64,000 nucleotides of DNA from Kluyvera cryocrescens NBRC 102467. GTDB lineage: Bacteria > Pseudomonadota > Gammaproteobacteria > Enterobacterales > Enterobacteriaceae. Positions 28,385-39,746 of this stretch are shown piece by piece (position 1 is the first letter of the stretch; the number at the start of each line of letters is the position of its first letter). The DNA lies in assembly GCF_001571285.1 (NCBI RefSeq), contig NZ_BCTM01000010.1:1-64000 (forward strand). Reading direction: 5' to 3'. The position numbers were made by a program, and so were the translations under genes. The notes under the pieces are model-generated. The model was not told the DNA's origin and searched no databases. It was given only the letters and a program-made list of their open reading frames with translations.

Positions 28385-29704
28385 TCACGACTTCGCCAGA
28401 TGGGCAAAATTCCCCAACACGCCGTGCAAAATCCCCAGCCCTTTTTGCACCTGCTCTGCGGTAATGGTACACGGTGGCACCACGTGAATACGGTTTTCCA
28501 CCACAAAGCTCAGCAGCCCTGCTTCGGTTAACGCCCCTTTAATTTCCGCCATATCGCCCGCCGCCAGCGGCGTTTTCTTCGCCCGATCGCTGACCAGCTC
28601 CAGCGCCTGGAACACCCCGCGGCCGCGCACCTGACCGACCAACGGTGACGATGCCGCCAGCGCCTCTAATCCCTGACGCAGCACGCCGTTACCAATGCTC
28701 GCGGCGTTCTCGACAATTCGCTCCTCTTTCATGGTATCCAGCGTCGCGACAATCGCCGCCATCGCCAGCGGATGGCCTGAATAGGTCAACCCGCCGGCAA
28801 AGAAGTGATCGTCAAAATAGTGGGCGATCGCCTCACTGATGATCACCCCACCCGCCGGCACATATCCGGCGTTAACCCCTTTGGCGAAGGTGATCAGATC
28901 CGGCACGATCCCATCTTGTTCGAAGGCAAACCAGCTGCCGGTGCGGCCAAAGCCGGCCATCACCTCATCGAGGATCAGGATAATACCAAACTCATCCGCC
29001 AGCGCCCGCACGCCCTTCATATAGCCGTCAGGCGGTACCAGAATCCCGGCGGTACCGGGGATCGACTCCAGCAAAATCGCCGCGATCGATGCCGGGCCTT
29101 CGCACTCGATCATCCGCCGCAGATGCGCCAGCGCGCGGGTGCACTCTTCCTGCTCGGTGGTCGCATTAAATTCGCTACGGTAAAGGTACGGGTTAAAGAA
29201 ATGCACATGGCCGCGCGAATATTCGTTTGGCACCCGGCGCCAGTCACCGGTGGCGGCAATCGCGCTGCCGGTGTTGCCGTGATAGGAGCGGTAGGCCGAC
29301 AGCACCTTATCGCGGCCGGTATACAGGCGCGCCATGCGAATGGCGTTTTCGTTGGCATCGGCTCCGGCGTTGGTGAAGAACACTTTGCTAAACCCTTCCG
29401 GGGCCAGGTCAATAATGCGCTTAGCCGCCTCGCCGCGCGCCAGGTTCGCCGTGGCCGGGGCGATCGTCACCAATGATTCCAACTGCGCTTTCATGGCTGC
29501 CAGCACTTTCGGGTGCTGATATCCCAGGTTGACGTTCACCAGTTGGCTGCTGAAATCGAGATAGGTTTTCCCCTCGTAATCCCACAGTTCACATCCTTTT
29601 GCCCCGGCGATCACCAGCGGGTTTAGGTTGCCCTGCATCGTCCATGAATGAAAAACGTACTCTCTGTCCAGTTGGCGTACCGCTTTGTTATTCAACTCTG
29701 TCAT
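28385..29704 (-). CDS. class III PLP aminotransferase
   Basis: A 439-residue fold-type I (class III, omega-type) aminotransferase. The PLP lysine lies in ITFAKGVNAGY, with ILDEVMAGFGRTG upstream and FTNAGADANENAIRMAR for phosphate binding. Family members transfer amino groups from omega-amino acids such as beta-alanine, taurine or 4-aminobutyrate, or from amines; the substrate is not decided by sequence. The ATG at 29704 has AGGA 6 nt upstream and was preferred over two in-frame ATGs upstream. It is divergent from a short-chain dehydrogenase, with a perfect palindrome between, and near an amino-acid ABC transporter and a MocR regulator. Confidence 0.88.
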   Translation of the reverse strand: MTELNNKAVRQLDREYVFHSWTMQGNLNPLVIAGAKGCELWDYEGKTYLDFSSQLVNVNLGYQHPKVLAAMKAQLESLVTIAPATANLARGEAAKRIIDLAPEGFSKVFFTNAGADANENAIRMARLYTGRDKVLSAYRSYHGNTGSAIAATGDWRRVPNEYSRGHVHFFNPYLYRSEFNATTEQEECTRALAHLRRMIECEGPASIAAILLESIPGTAGILVPPDGYMKGVRALADEFGIILILDEVMAGFGRTGSWFAFEQDGIVPDLITFAKGVNAGYVPAGGVIISEAIAHYFDDHFFAGGLTYSGHPLAMAAIVATLDTMKEERIVENAASIGNGVLRQGLEALAASSPLVGQVRGRGVFQALELVSDRAKKTPLAAGDMAEIKGALTEAGLLSFVVENRIHVVPPCTITAEQVQKGLGILHGVLGNFAHLAKS

Positions 29705-29788
29705 GGTCATTCCTCGCATACCGTTGGCTGTGACTCATCATGTCGTCGGCGAAAAAGAAAGTGATAGAGCCAGTGTAGCCTTGTCGCC

Positions 29789-29804
29789 GTGACACCGGTG
29801 TCAC
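29789..29804. promoter_or_regulatory. 16-nt perfect palindrome in a divergent promoter
   Basis: GTGACACCGGTGTCAC lies between the divergent aminotransferase and dehydrogenase genes. Its perfect symmetry and position suggest an operator for both; the MocR-type regulator at 34051 is the nearest candidate, but binding is inference only. Confidence 0.55.
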
Positions 29805-29866
29805 ATCGCCATCAACAGACTGTCCCTCGGCAGGGGCGTCCACGGTTTTTATAGTGGGCTGAATAA

Positions 29867-30649
<783 letters not shown>

Positions 30650-30667
30650 GTTTGCCGCAGACACATC

Positions 30668-30819
30668 CCCTCACCCTAACCCTCTCCCCAAAGGGGAGAG
30701 GGGACAGTTCGGCGTGGTTTACTAAGTCTGGAGTCCAGGCCTGACGGCCTTTTTCAATTGATAACGGTGAGGTTCGTCATACTCCCTCTCCCTTCCAGGG
30801 AGAGGGGCGGGGTGAGGGT
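30668..30819. repeat. CCCTCACCC..CCCTCTCCC-type inverted repeat, copy 2
   Basis: Outer arms CCCTCACCC (from 30668) and GGGTGAGGG (to 30819) enclose two CCCTCTCCC/GGGAGAGGG hairpins. It matches copy 1 at 17196-17312 and lies between two convergent genes, where it could terminate both. Confidence 0.75.
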
Positions 30820-30844
30820 CAAACCCGCACATTCTTAGCCCCCT

Positions 30845-31606
30845 TTAGCGGCTACTTTGCAAAAACTGTTTTACCCTATCAGACTTCGGCTGGGTAAAGA
30901 AAATCTCCGGCGGCGCCTTCTCAATCAAAATCCCTTTCTCCAGAAACACCACTTCATTGGACACCTGGCGGGCGAACTCCATCTCATGGGTGACGACTAC
31001 CATGGTGTATCCCTCCGCCGCCAGCGATTTCATTACGCTCAGCACTTCATTTACGCGCTCGGGATCGAGCGCCGACGTCGGTTCATCAAACAGCAGAACC
31101 TCCGGTGACATCGCCAGCGAGCGGGCAATTGCCACTCGCTGCTTCTGGCCGCCGGAAAGGGTAATCGGATAGGCATCGGCTTTATGATCCATGCCCACTT
31201 TGGTCAACTGCTGGCGGGCAATTTCTCGCGCCTCATCGCGCTTCATACCCTTCACATGCAGCAGCGCTTCCATCACATTCTGTTCGACAGTCAGATGCGG
31301 CCACAGGTTAAAGCTCTGAAACACCATCCCCACCCGCTCGCGGATTTTCGACAAATCGCGATGCGACATCGCCTTACCCGAGCGGTCATCCACGCCGATA
31401 CGCTGCCCACCAATGTGAATTTCCCCGCGGTCAGGCTGTTCAAGCCAGTTCATACAGCGCAGCAGCGTCGATTTTCCCGAGCCTGAAGAGCCAAGAATAC
31501 TGACCACCGTCCCCTTCTCCACCGTCAAATTAATATCGCGCAGCACTTCAACGTTATCGAACTGCTTAGAGACATTTTTGACGCTTACCGCCGTGATATC
31601 AGACAT
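30845..31606 (-). CDS. polar amino acid ABC transporter ATPase
   Basis: A 253-residue ABC ATPase of the HisP/GlnQ type. Walker [10 protein letters not shown] is at residues 39-47, followed by [16 protein letters not shown] and [13 protein letters not shown], with the H-loop in [10 protein letters not shown]. It powers uptake of an amino acid with the two permeases and binding protein upstream. Its 5' end overlaps the permease gene by 8 nt. Confidence 0.93.
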   Translation of the reverse strand: MSDITAVSVKNVSKQFDNVEVLRDINLTVEKGTVVSILGSSGSGKSTLLRCMNWLEQPDRGEIHIGGQRIGVDDRSGKAMSHRDLSKIRERVGMVFQSFNLWPHLTVEQNVMEALLHVKGMKRDEAREIARQQLTKVGMDHKADAYPITLSGGQKQRVAIARSLAMSPEVLLFDEPTSALDPERVNEVLSVMKSLAAEGYTMVVVTHEMEFARQVSNEVVFLEKGILIEKAPPEIFFTQPKSDRVKQFLQSSR

Positions 31607-32264
31607 GGCTCATTCCTCTTTTGGCGCTATAAACAGTCAACCGTTTCACCAGCAGTTCCAGCACAATGCTGATGGCCCAATACAGCGCGATAGCGACAAT
31701 AAAGGCATTAAACGGAATGAAGTAGGTGGCCTGCACGCTGTTCGCGGCGGCGGTAATTTCCTGCACAGTGATAATGCTCAGAAACGCGGTATCCTTCAGA
31801 CAGATAATCAGTTGATTACCCAACAGCGGCAGCGCGGAGGAGAAAATATTCGGCAGGACAATTCGGCGAAATATCGTGTAACGAGAGAATCCCTGCACCA
31901 CGGCAGCTTCAATATAGCCGTTGGAAAAGACCCGCCGCTGGCTGCGGAGGATCTCAAAGAAATAGGCCCCGTGATAAATAATGAGCGCCAGTAAGCCGGC
32001 GGTCCACGCCTCGAGGCTGATGCCCAATTCTGGCAGCCCGTAATACAACAAATAGGCCAGAATCAAAAACGGCACGGCGCGCATCAAATTCACAAAGCCC
32101 ATGATCAGGTTATTAAGCACCCGTTTCTGATATTCGGTGAAATAACACAGCAGCGTGCCGATAAAGAGCCCACAAACCGCGGCAATAATAAAAAGTTCTA
32201 AGGTCGCCAGCAGCCCGGCAATAAAGTTATCGTGCTCAGCCCAGATAATTGCCCATTGATTCAT
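31599..32264 (-). CDS. polar amino acid ABC transporter permease (HisM/GlnP family)
   Basis: A 221-residue inner-membrane permease with about five TM segments. The EAA-type loop [21 protein letters not shown] contacts the ATPase, and [20 protein letters not shown] is the His/Glu/Gln/Arg permease-family start signature. It forms the channel with the next permease. Lies 15 nt after that gene. Confidence 0.92.
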   Translation of the reverse strand: MNQWAIIWAEHDNFIAGLLATLELFIIAAVCGLFIGTLLCYFTEYQKRVLNNLIMGFVNLMRAVPFLILAYLLYYGLPELGISLEAWTAGLLALIIYHGAYFFEILRSQRRVFSNGYIEAAVVQGFSRYTIFRRIVLPNIFSSALPLLGNQLIICLKDTAFLSIITVQEITAAANSVQATYFIPFNAFIVAIALYWAISIVLELLVKRLTVYSAKRGMSHV

Positions 32265-32279
32265 TATTCCTCCCAGGAC

Positions 32280-32921
32280 TTAGCGCGCCAGTCGTTTTGC
32301 TTTGCGTTCCGCCATGCTTTGCAGCTTCAGCAGCAGGCCAATAATCACCACATACAGCAGCCCTGCGGCGAGAATGGGAGAAAGCGGTTCATAGGTCACG
32401 GAGGCGATTCGGTTAGTGACGCGAGTCAGATCCACTACCCCAATGACCGCTATCGCCGGGCTGCCTTTAATTAAAAACGACATCTCGTTCACCAGCGCCG
32501 GCAGGCTCTCCAGCCACATTTGCGGCAGCATGATGTAGCGAAAATAGGGCCAGCGCCGCATTCCTACCGACTCGGCCGCTTCACGCTGCTCACGAGGAAA
32601 AGTGCGAAACGCGTTGCGCCAGATTTCCGCGTTGAATGCCGAGGTGTTAAGCGTTAGCGCGACAATCGCGGCCACCGTTTTATCGAGGTTAATACCCACG
32701 GTGGGCAGCGATAAAAACAGAAACAGCACCAGCGTCACCAGCGGCGTCGCGCGGGCGAGGCTGATATAGACCACCAAAATCTGATCGACGACCGGAATTT
32801 TCATCATTCGCACAAAGGCGATGACCAGCCCGATAACCACGCCGAAAGCGATGGCAATGGCGGAAATCCAGAGGGTCGTCCATGCGCCTTCAAACAGTAA
32901 CTGCCATGCGATTGAGTCCAT
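32280..32921 (-). CDS. polar amino acid ABC transporter permease (HisQ/GlnP family)
   Basis: A 213-residue permease paralogous to its neighbour. SLARATPLVTLVLFLFLSLP and EAAESVGMRRWPYFRYIMLPQ are the family signatures. The second membrane subunit of the amino-acid importer, 46 nt after the binding-protein gene on the same strand. Confidence 0.92.
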   Translation of the reverse strand: MDSIAWQLLFEGAWTTLWISAIAIAFGVVIGLVIAFVRMMKIPVVDQILVVYISLARATPLVTLVLFLFLSLPTVGINLDKTVAAIVALTLNTSAFNAEIWRNAFRTFPREQREAAESVGMRRWPYFRYIMLPQMWLESLPALVNEMSFLIKGSPAIAVIGVVDLTRVTNRIASVTYEPLSPILAAGLLYVVIIGLLLKLQSMAERKAKRLAR

Positions 32922-32967
32922 GTAGCCCTCCTTTAGTCAAACGGGCTGCGGTTTCCCGCAGCCATCA

Positions 32968-33819
32968 TTACTGCCCGGCTAGCTTGTGGAACTGCGCGGC
33001 GCTGGTGATAGGTTCGGTAGGCAGATCGTCATAGGTTTCGCCAAACCATTTTTTCTGCAGCGCCGCCAGTTGGCCGGTTTCGCGCATATGGTTGGTAAAT
33101 TTGGTCATGTAAGCCAACAGCTCCGGTGAGTTTTTCGGAATAGGCCAGGCCATATAGCCAGGGCCGGAAACCGCCAGCCCTTTGGCGAAGACCTTCGGCT
33201 TGGCTTTCACCAGGTCGTTGACGGAAATCACCACATTAATCACGTAGTCGAGACGCTTATTGGCTAAATCAGCGTAGGCTTCCGGATAGGATGGATATTC
33301 CACCACCGGCCCCAGCTTGCCGCCGGTTTTCTCAATCATCGCTTTCAGTTCAGGCAGACGGGCCAATAACGCACTGCCCGCCTGGAGCCCCACTTTTTTA
33401 CCGCTTAAATCAGCAATGGTATTTAACGAGGTATCGCCCGCACGCTTGACGAAATAGTGCTGAGCCGATGCCCACGGCGGGGTGAAATTAAAAACATTGA
33501 GGCGTTCATCGGTGACAACGGCACCGGTTAAGGCCATATCGTATTGCCCGGTCGAAACTGCCGCTAATAATCCGGTCCACGGTAAAATACTTTGCGTCAC
33601 GTTAAATTTGGCGTACTCGCGCAGCGCCGCCAGCATATCCTTGTTAAACCCGTCGGCGTTGCCGTTATTCATAAAGTTAAACGGTGCGTAGTCATCCTCG
33701 GTTGCCACTTTTAAGGTTCCGGACTTTTCAATTTCCGGCAAATCGGCCGCAGCCACCTGCAAAGAAAAGGTCAGCGCCATTACGGCGGCCAGATAATACG
33801 AACCCATCGTTTTTTTCAT
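32968..33819 (-). CDS. amino acid ABC transporter substrate-binding protein
   Basis: A 283-residue periplasmic solute-binding protein of family 3. A signal peptide (residues 1 to about 24, SLQVAAADLP) is followed by LKVATEDDYAPFNFMNNG and GFNKDMLAALREY, the lobe-1 ligand signature, and an Asp in YDMALTGAVVTDERL. The start ATG gives MKKTMGSYYLAAV. The first gene of the four-gene importer operon, divergent from the MocR regulator. The ligand is likely an amino acid or opine-like compound. Confidence 0.92.
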   Translation of the reverse strand: MKKTMGSYYLAAVMALTFSLQVAAADLPEIEKSGTLKVATEDDYAPFNFMNNGNADGFNKDMLAALREYAKFNVTQSILPWTGLLAAVSTGQYDMALTGAVVTDERLNVFNFTPPWASAQHYFVKRAGDTSLNTIADLSGKKVGLQAGSALLARLPELKAMIEKTGGKLGPVVEYPSYPEAYADLANKRLDYVINVVISVNDLVKAKPKVFAKGLAVSGPGYMAWPIPKNSPELLAYMTKFTNHMRETGQLAALQKKWFGETYDDLPTEPITSAAQFHKLAGQ

Positions 33820-34050
33820 CGTGTGACCCCTGTTTCAATACCCGATACGTGAATTCCAGATGTCCTGGAAGCGTTGCAAGATGCGTGCCGACAGCGGCAA
33901 GGTTAGGCCGTCGCTGGTGACGTTTTTACTGTAGGGAGACTTTTTGCATTCTGAATAGAGCCAGTTTTTGCGCGCCGTTGTGTCAGACGATTTCAGGCTG
34001 GTACAAAAATTGCTGAGTGCTAAGAAAGCGGATACTGGAAGGAGCAGCGT

Positions 34051-35514
34051 ATGATTCGGCACTTACTGCACGTGGATTTTGACCATCAGCGCGGTTTGCA
34101 AGAGCAGGTTCGTGAGTCGCTGGTGAAGGCGATTTTAGGCGGTATTTTCCAGGCCGATACGCCGCTGCCCTCGTGTCGGCAGTTGGCAAACCAGCTTCAG
34201 GTTTCGCGCAACACCACCGCGCTGGTGTTTGAAAGTCTGGTCAACGAAGGCTACCTGATTAGCCGTCCACGCAGCGGATATTACCTGCATCCGGACTATG
34301 CCGCCCCGCGCCTTAGTAGCGCGGCGCCTGCACCCATCGACGGAGAACGTGCACCATCGTGGGGCACGCGGCTCAACATCACCCCGAGCCAGCAGGAGTC
34401 CATTTTAAAACCGGCGGGCTGGATGCACTATCGCTACCCGTTTATCTACGGACAACCGGATACCCGCCAGTTCCCGCTGGCCAGTTGGCGCTCTGCCGCC
34501 AATTGGCTGCACGGCGGTACGCGCGATCCGGCTTGGGTGGTGGACCATATTGACCAGGATGTGCCGATGCTGGTGGAGCAGATCCGCACTCGCGTTCTGC
34601 CCAAGCGCGGCATTGTCGCCGCGCCCGATGAAATCCTGATAACCCTGGGATCGCAAAACGCCCTGTATCTGCTCACCCGCCTGTTGATGTCGCGTCAGAC
34701 TCGCGTCGGCGTGGAAAATCCCGGCTTTCGCGAGGCCATCAATACCTTCATGCTCGGCGAAAGCCAGATTGTGCCGCACCCGGTCGACGAACAGGGCATC
34801 ATCCTCAACGACACGCCCTGTGATTATTACTATGTGACCCCAGGCCATCAGGTGCCGACCGGCGTCACCATGAGTAAAGCCCGCCGCAGCCAGTTGCTGG
34901 CCTATGCGGCGCAGCACGATGCGGTGATCATTGAAGACGATTACGATTCAGAGAGTAACTTCCAGGCCAATCCGCTGCCGGCGCTGAAGGCCAGCGATCG
35001 TAGTGGGCGGGTGATTTACGTGAGCAGCCTGTCCAAAGCGCTGTCTCCGGGGCTGCGTCTGGGGTTTATGGTCGCTGACCCGGACTTAATTGATGAGGCG
35101 CGCGCGCTGCGCCGTTTGGTCTACCGTCATCCGCCAACCAATATTCAATATCAGATGGCGCATTTTCTGGCGCAAGGCCACTACGAAACCCATTTGCGGC
35201 GCTACCGTGATGACTCCGCGCGCCGTTGGGAGATGCTCAATGCAGCCCTCTCGGCGCTATTACCAGAATGTCAGCCGCTGCCCGGCAGCGAACACGCCAA
35301 CGCCTTCTGGCTGCGCACACCGGCGCATATCAGTACCCAACAGCTAACCTGGCGTGCCGCGCACACGGGCGTATTAATTGAACCCGGAGCCCGGCATTTT
35401 CTTGATGACGCGCCGCCGGATAACTTTTTCCGCATGGGTTTTCACGCCATCAACCCCGACGCCATTGCGCCGGGAGTTGATGTACTGCGTCACCAATTGG
35501 CGCAGATGGGCTAG
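34051..35514 (+). CDS. MocR-family regulator (GntR HTH + aminotransferase-like domain)
   Basis: A 487-residue chimeric regulator. The N-terminal GntR winged helix (about 12-80, [31 protein letters not shown]) is joined to an inactive-type class I aminotransferase domain. The PLP-binding lysine is visible in [15 protein letters not shown], and IIEDDYDSE holds the pyridine-nitrogen Asp. MocR proteins sense PLP plus an amino compound, as in GabR and TauR. SD AAGGAG upstream. Divergent from the ABC importer and near a PLP aminotransferase, so it probably controls both. Its stop overlaps the RND pump stop as the palindrome CTAG. Confidence 0.93.
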   Translation: MIRHLLHVDFDHQRGLQEQVRESLVKAILGGIFQADTPLPSCRQLANQLQVSRNTTALVFESLVNEGYLISRPRSGYYLHPDYAAPRLSSAAPAPIDGERAPSWGTRLNITPSQQESILKPAGWMHYRYPFIYGQPDTRQFPLASWRSAANWLHGGTRDPAWVVDHIDQDVPMLVEQIRTRVLPKRGIVAAPDEILITLGSQNALYLLTRLLMSRQTRVGVENPGFREAINTFMLGESQIVPHPVDEQGIILNDTPCDYYYVTPGHQVPTGVTMSKARRSQLLAYAAQHDAVIIEDDYDSESNFQANPLPALKASDRSGRVIYVSSLSKALSPGLRLGFMVADPDLIDEARALRRLVYRHPPTNIQYQMAHFLAQGHYETHLRRYRDDSARRWEMLNAALSALLPECQPLPGSEHANAFWLRTPAHISTQQLTWRAAHTGVLIEPGARHFLDDAPPDNFFRMGFHAINPDAIAPGVDVLRHQLAQMG

Positions 35515-38500
35515 CCCGCCCGACGGTGCGCCCACTCGCGCAACCGCTGGAACAGCACGTACAGCGATGGGATAAACAGAATGCCTATCACCGTCGCCAC
35601 CAGCATGCCGCTGAACACCGTGGTGCCGATGATACGGCGGCTCTGCGCTCCGGCGCCGGTGGAGAACATCATCGGCATGATGCCGATAATAAACGACACC
35701 GCGGTCATCATCACCGCCCGGAAGCGGCGCGTCGCCCCTTCACGCGCAGCGTCAACAATGGACAGCCCGGACTGACGCCGCTCGCGGGCAAACTCAACGA
35801 TCAGAATCGCATTTTTTGCCGCCAGGGCTATCAAAAGTACCAGTCCTATTTGCACGTACACATCGTTGGCGTAGCCCGCGGTCCACAGCCATAGCAGCGC
35901 GCCGCCGATGGCGAACAGCACCGAGAGCATCACGCTGGCCGGCAGCGTCCAGCTTTCATACTGGGCAACAAGGAACAGCCACGCCATGGCGACCGCCGCC
36001 AGCACAATCCATATTGCCTGATTGCCGGTCTGCTGCTCCTGCCAGGAGAGGCCGCTCCACGCGTAGTCGTAGCCCTGTGGCAGATGCTCAGCGAGCAGTA
36101 TCTCCATCTGTGCCATCGCCGTGCGGCTGCTCACCCCTTCTGCCGCCGAACCGCTCACCGAAACGGATGGGAACTGGTTGTACTGCTGCACAAACGGCGC
36201 GCCGACGGTTGGCGTGACGGTCACCAGGTTGCTCAGCCGCACCAGCTCGTCATGATTGCTACGCACAAACAGTTCGCTGATTTGCTCTGCGCGCTCGCGC
36301 CACTGCATCTCATTTTGCATCACCACGTGGTAAACGCGGTTATTAACGCTAAAGTCTCCGGCACGCGCGCCGCCAAAGGCAGTTTGCAGGCTGTTGAAGA
36401 TGCGCGACACCGGCACATCCAGACGTGCCGCCTGGTCGCGATCCACCGTCAGCGTTAGCTGCGGCACGTTGCTGCTCCAGGTGGTAAACACCCGGCTTAG
36501 CTGCGGATGCTGATTGGCTTTCATTAAGATCCCACGGGTCACCTGCTCCAGCTCAGCGGAAGATTGCCCGGCCTGCGCCAGAATACGCAGATCAAAGCCC
36601 GCTGCGCTGCCAAGCCCCGGCAGGGTTGGCGGCGCAAATAGCATGATGGTGGCTTCCGGCAGCGCGTGCAGTTGGCGCTATAATTCGCCCATCACAACAT
36701 CCAGCGGCGCACGCTGCGACCAGTCTTTGAGCATCAGCGAGATAAAGCCGCTATTGGAGGCGCTGGTGCCGCTAAGAATGCTAAAACCGGAAACCTGAAT
36801 CACGTCTTCCACCGCCGGGTGCGCGCCCAGCAGTTGGCGCGCCTGGGCCATCACCGCTTCGGTACGCTCAAGCGAAGCCGACTCCGGCAACTGCACGTTA
36901 GCAAAGACGTAGCCCTGATCTTCCTGCGGTAGAAAACCTTTCGGCATTGTCGAGAAGCTCCACGCCACCAGCAGCGCTGCAATTGAGGTCGCCGCCACGG
37001 CGACCAGTGGACGACGATTCATCCATCCTACTAGCCGGCCATAGCCATAGCGGGTGGCATCCAGCCCGCGATTAAAACCGCGGAAAAAGGCGGCCGGTGT
37101 TGGCGGACGTGGGCGCAGCAGCAGTGCGCAGAGCGCTGGCGTCATAGTCAACGCTACGATGCTCGACAGCGTGACCGCCGTGGAGAGCGTGACCGCAAAC
37201 TGACGATACAACTCGCCGACGATCCCCGGCAGCATCGCCACCGGTACAAATACGGCCAGCAGCACCAGCGTGGTGGCAATCACCGGCCCGGCAATCTGAC
37301 GCAGCGCCAGCGCGGTGGCTTCGGTGCGGCTTAACCCTTCCGCCATATGCCCTTCCACACTTTCGACCACCACGATGGCGTCATCCACCACCATGGTCAG
37401 CGCCAGTATGATGGCAAACAGGCTCAGGGTATTGGCGCTGTAGCCAAGCACATAAAGCACCGCAAACGTGCCCACCAGCGAGACCGGGATCGCCAGCGCC
37501 ACAATCAGCGTGGCGCGCAGGCTTTGCAGGAACAGCGACACCACCGCCACCACCGCCAGCAGCGTAAGCGCCAGCGACGTGCCAATCTCTTTTATCGTGG
37601 CCGAAACAAAACGGGTGGTATCAAATTTGACCTCCCACTTCAGGTCGGCTGGGAAGCGGGTTTGCAGACGCGTCAGCTCGGCGCGAACGGCGCTCGCCAC
37701 CTGTAGCGCATTGGCGGTCGGCGTGGGATAAATCCCCATATAGGCCGAGTCAACGCCGTTGAGCTGCGCGCTGGAATTGTAGCTACGCGCCCCCAGTTCA
37801 ATATTCGCCACATCGGAGAGACGGACTAATTGCCCCTGCGCGCCGCTACGCACCACAATCTGGCCGAACTCATCGGCCTCGGTCAGTCGTCCCAGGCCAT
37901 TAATGGTCAGAGTCTGCTGCTGGCCGTTAAACACCGGCGGCGTGCCAATTTGCCCAGCCGCGCCCTGTACGTGCTGTTCAGCCAGCGCTTTCGCAATATC
38001 GTCGCTGGTAATATTCAGCGCGTTCATGCGATCCGGACGTAGCCAGATGCGCATGCTGTAGTCGCGGGCGCCAAACATCTGCACCTGGCCGACGCCGGGC
38101 AAGCGCGCCAGCACTTCGCGAATCTGGGTACTGGCATAGTTGCTGACTTCCAGCGGCTGCAGCGTGCCGTTTGGCGAGTAGAGGCTGACGCCCATCAGCA
38201 GGTTGCTGGCACGCTTGCGCACCTGCACACCGTTTTGTTGCACCACGGAAGGCAGCTGCGCCACCGCCTGGGCGACGCGGTTTTGCACATCCACCGCCGC
38301 CATGTCCGGATCGGTACCGGCCGCAAAGGTCAGGTTGAGGCTATACCCCCCGTCGTCGGAGCTGGTCGACTCCATGTAGAGCATTTGGTCAACGCCGTTA
38401 AGCTGGGTTTCCAGCGGGGCGGCGATGGCCTGCGCCACGTCCTGTGCGCTCGCGCCCGGCCAGCTTGCGCTGACGTTCACCACCGGCGGCGTGATTTGTG

Positions 38501-38606
38501 GGTACTGCTCCACCGGGATGAGCTTCAGCGCGACGGCCCCGACAAAGGTCATCAATAGCGCAATCACCATGGCAAAGCGTGGACGACGGATAAAGAACGT
38601 CAGCAT
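35511..38606 (-). pseudogene. RND (HAE1-type) efflux pump, interrupted by one in-frame amber codon
   Basis: One continuous 1031-codon frame for an AcrB/OqxB-like inner-membrane pump, interrupted only by TAG at codon 643 (36678-36680). The N-terminal fragment (36678-38606, 642 aa) has TM1 LTFFIRRPRFAMVIALLMTF, the DQMLYMESTSSDDGG periplasmic motif and the proton-relay TMVVDDAIVVVE. The C-terminal fragment (from 36644, 377 aa) carries the rest of the porter domain and TM8-12 including [15 protein letters not shown]. The frame is intact on both sides, so this is a point nonsense mutation, readthrough, or a sequence error. SD AAGGAG precedes the ATG. A membrane fusion protein gene lies 13 nt upstream; no TolC-type gene is next to it. 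Confidence 0.85.
36678..36680 (-). other. premature in-frame TAG in the RND pump gene
   Basis: The codons before and after read M-G-E-L-stop-R-Q-L-H-A-L, and the frame continues to the normal C terminus. A CAG (Gln) to TAG change is the simplest single-base origin, though other ancestors are possible. Confidence 0.85.
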
Positions 38607-38619
38607 CCTGTCTCCTTAA

Positions 38620-39690
38620 TTAATTCAGCAACTGAACGGCCGCGCCATCGGTCAGGCGCTGTGCACCCTCGGTGACCACGCGCTCGCCGGCGTTTAATCC
38701 CTTCGCGACGGCGAAAGATTGGCCGTGCTGGCCACCCAGCTCAAGGCGACGTCGGGCGGCGGTGTTTTCCGCCGTCAGTACCCAACTGAAGTAGCCGTCA
38801 GCATCCTGCTGGACCGCGGAGGCTGGGATCATCACGCTCTCATTAAGCACCTGTGGACGCAGCGTGACATTGACGTTGCCGCCCGGCAGCAGTCGGTGCT
38901 GCGGGTTAGCAAACTCGGCGCGTACCGCTACGCTTGCCGTGCGCGCGTCAATACGATTATCCACGGAGGTCAACACGCCATCTTCACGCTGGCCATCGAG
39001 GGTAATTTGCGCCAGCCATGCGGCCTTCAGCGCGCGAATATCGCTGTGTTGTCCGGCTTTGCTGTAGAACGCGGATTCATCTAGCGCAAAGCTCACGCGC
39101 ACCGGATCAAGCTGAACAACCTCCACCAGCACGCCGCTGGCGGCATTCACCAAACTGCCAACGTGAAAAGCACTGTGCCCAGCGCGACCGCTTACCGGCG
39201 AGGTGATACGGGTGTAATCAAGGATGATTTGCTGCGCGCTGACGCGGGCTGTCGCTTGCTCCACCGCGGCGGCAGCGACATCGCGCTGCATCTGCGCGGT
39301 ATCGACGTCATTGCGGCTGATCGACTGATTGGACTTGAGGCTTTGATAGCGCGACAACAACTGCTGCGCCTGACGCAGCGACGCCTGTGCGCTTTTCAGT
39401 TCGGCCTGAGCTAATGCCAACGCCGCGCGCGGCTGCGCGTCATCAAGCGTAAACAGCAGAGCGCCTTTTTGGATCTCTTGACCGTCCTGGAAGTGACGCT
39501 GCACGATGGTGCCTTCGGTGCGCGCGCGGATGTCGACGGCGTGAATGGCTTCTACGCGGCCCGGTAGCTGTCGCTCAACCGCATGCGGCGAGCGCTCAAC
39601 GGTAACGGTGCGCACGGGGACCGAGGCAAAAGCGAGCGTGCAGTAAGCCAGCCCGCAGGCCAGTAAGGCGAAGCGGAGTGTCGTTTTCAT
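38620..39690 (-). CDS. RND efflux periplasmic adaptor (membrane fusion protein)
   Basis: A 356-residue HlyD/AcrA-type adaptor. A hydrophobic N-terminal export signal lies at about 1-22. The split lipoyl halves are GRVEAIHAVDIRARTEGTI and ITSPVSGRAG, separated by an alpha-helical hairpin with heptads (AQAELKSAQASLRQAQQLLSR). It would link the RND pump to an outer-membrane channel. It starts the two-gene operon; if the pump really is broken, the adaptor has no visible local partner. Confidence 0.92.
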   Translation of the reverse strand: MKTTLRFALLACGLAYCTLAFASVPVRTVTVERSPHAVERQLPGRVEAIHAVDIRARTEGTIVQRHFQDGQEIQKGALLFTLDDAQPRAALALAQAELKSAQASLRQAQQLLSRYQSLKSNQSISRNDVDTAQMQRDVAAAAVEQATARVSAQQIILDYTRITSPVSGRAGHSAFHVGSLVNAASGVLVEVVQLDPVRVSFALDESAFYSKAGQHSDIRALKAAWLAQITLDGQREDGVLTSVDNRIDARTASVAVRAEFANPQHRLLPGGNVNVTLRPQVLNESVMIPASAVQQDADGYFSWVLTAENTAARRRLELGGQHGQSFAVAKGLNAGERVVTEGAQRLTDGAAVQLLN

Positions 39691-39746
39691 TGGGAAGTCC
39701 TTGCGGGGAAAGCGCCCCTCTGCGCAGGCAGAGGGGCAACTGATGA

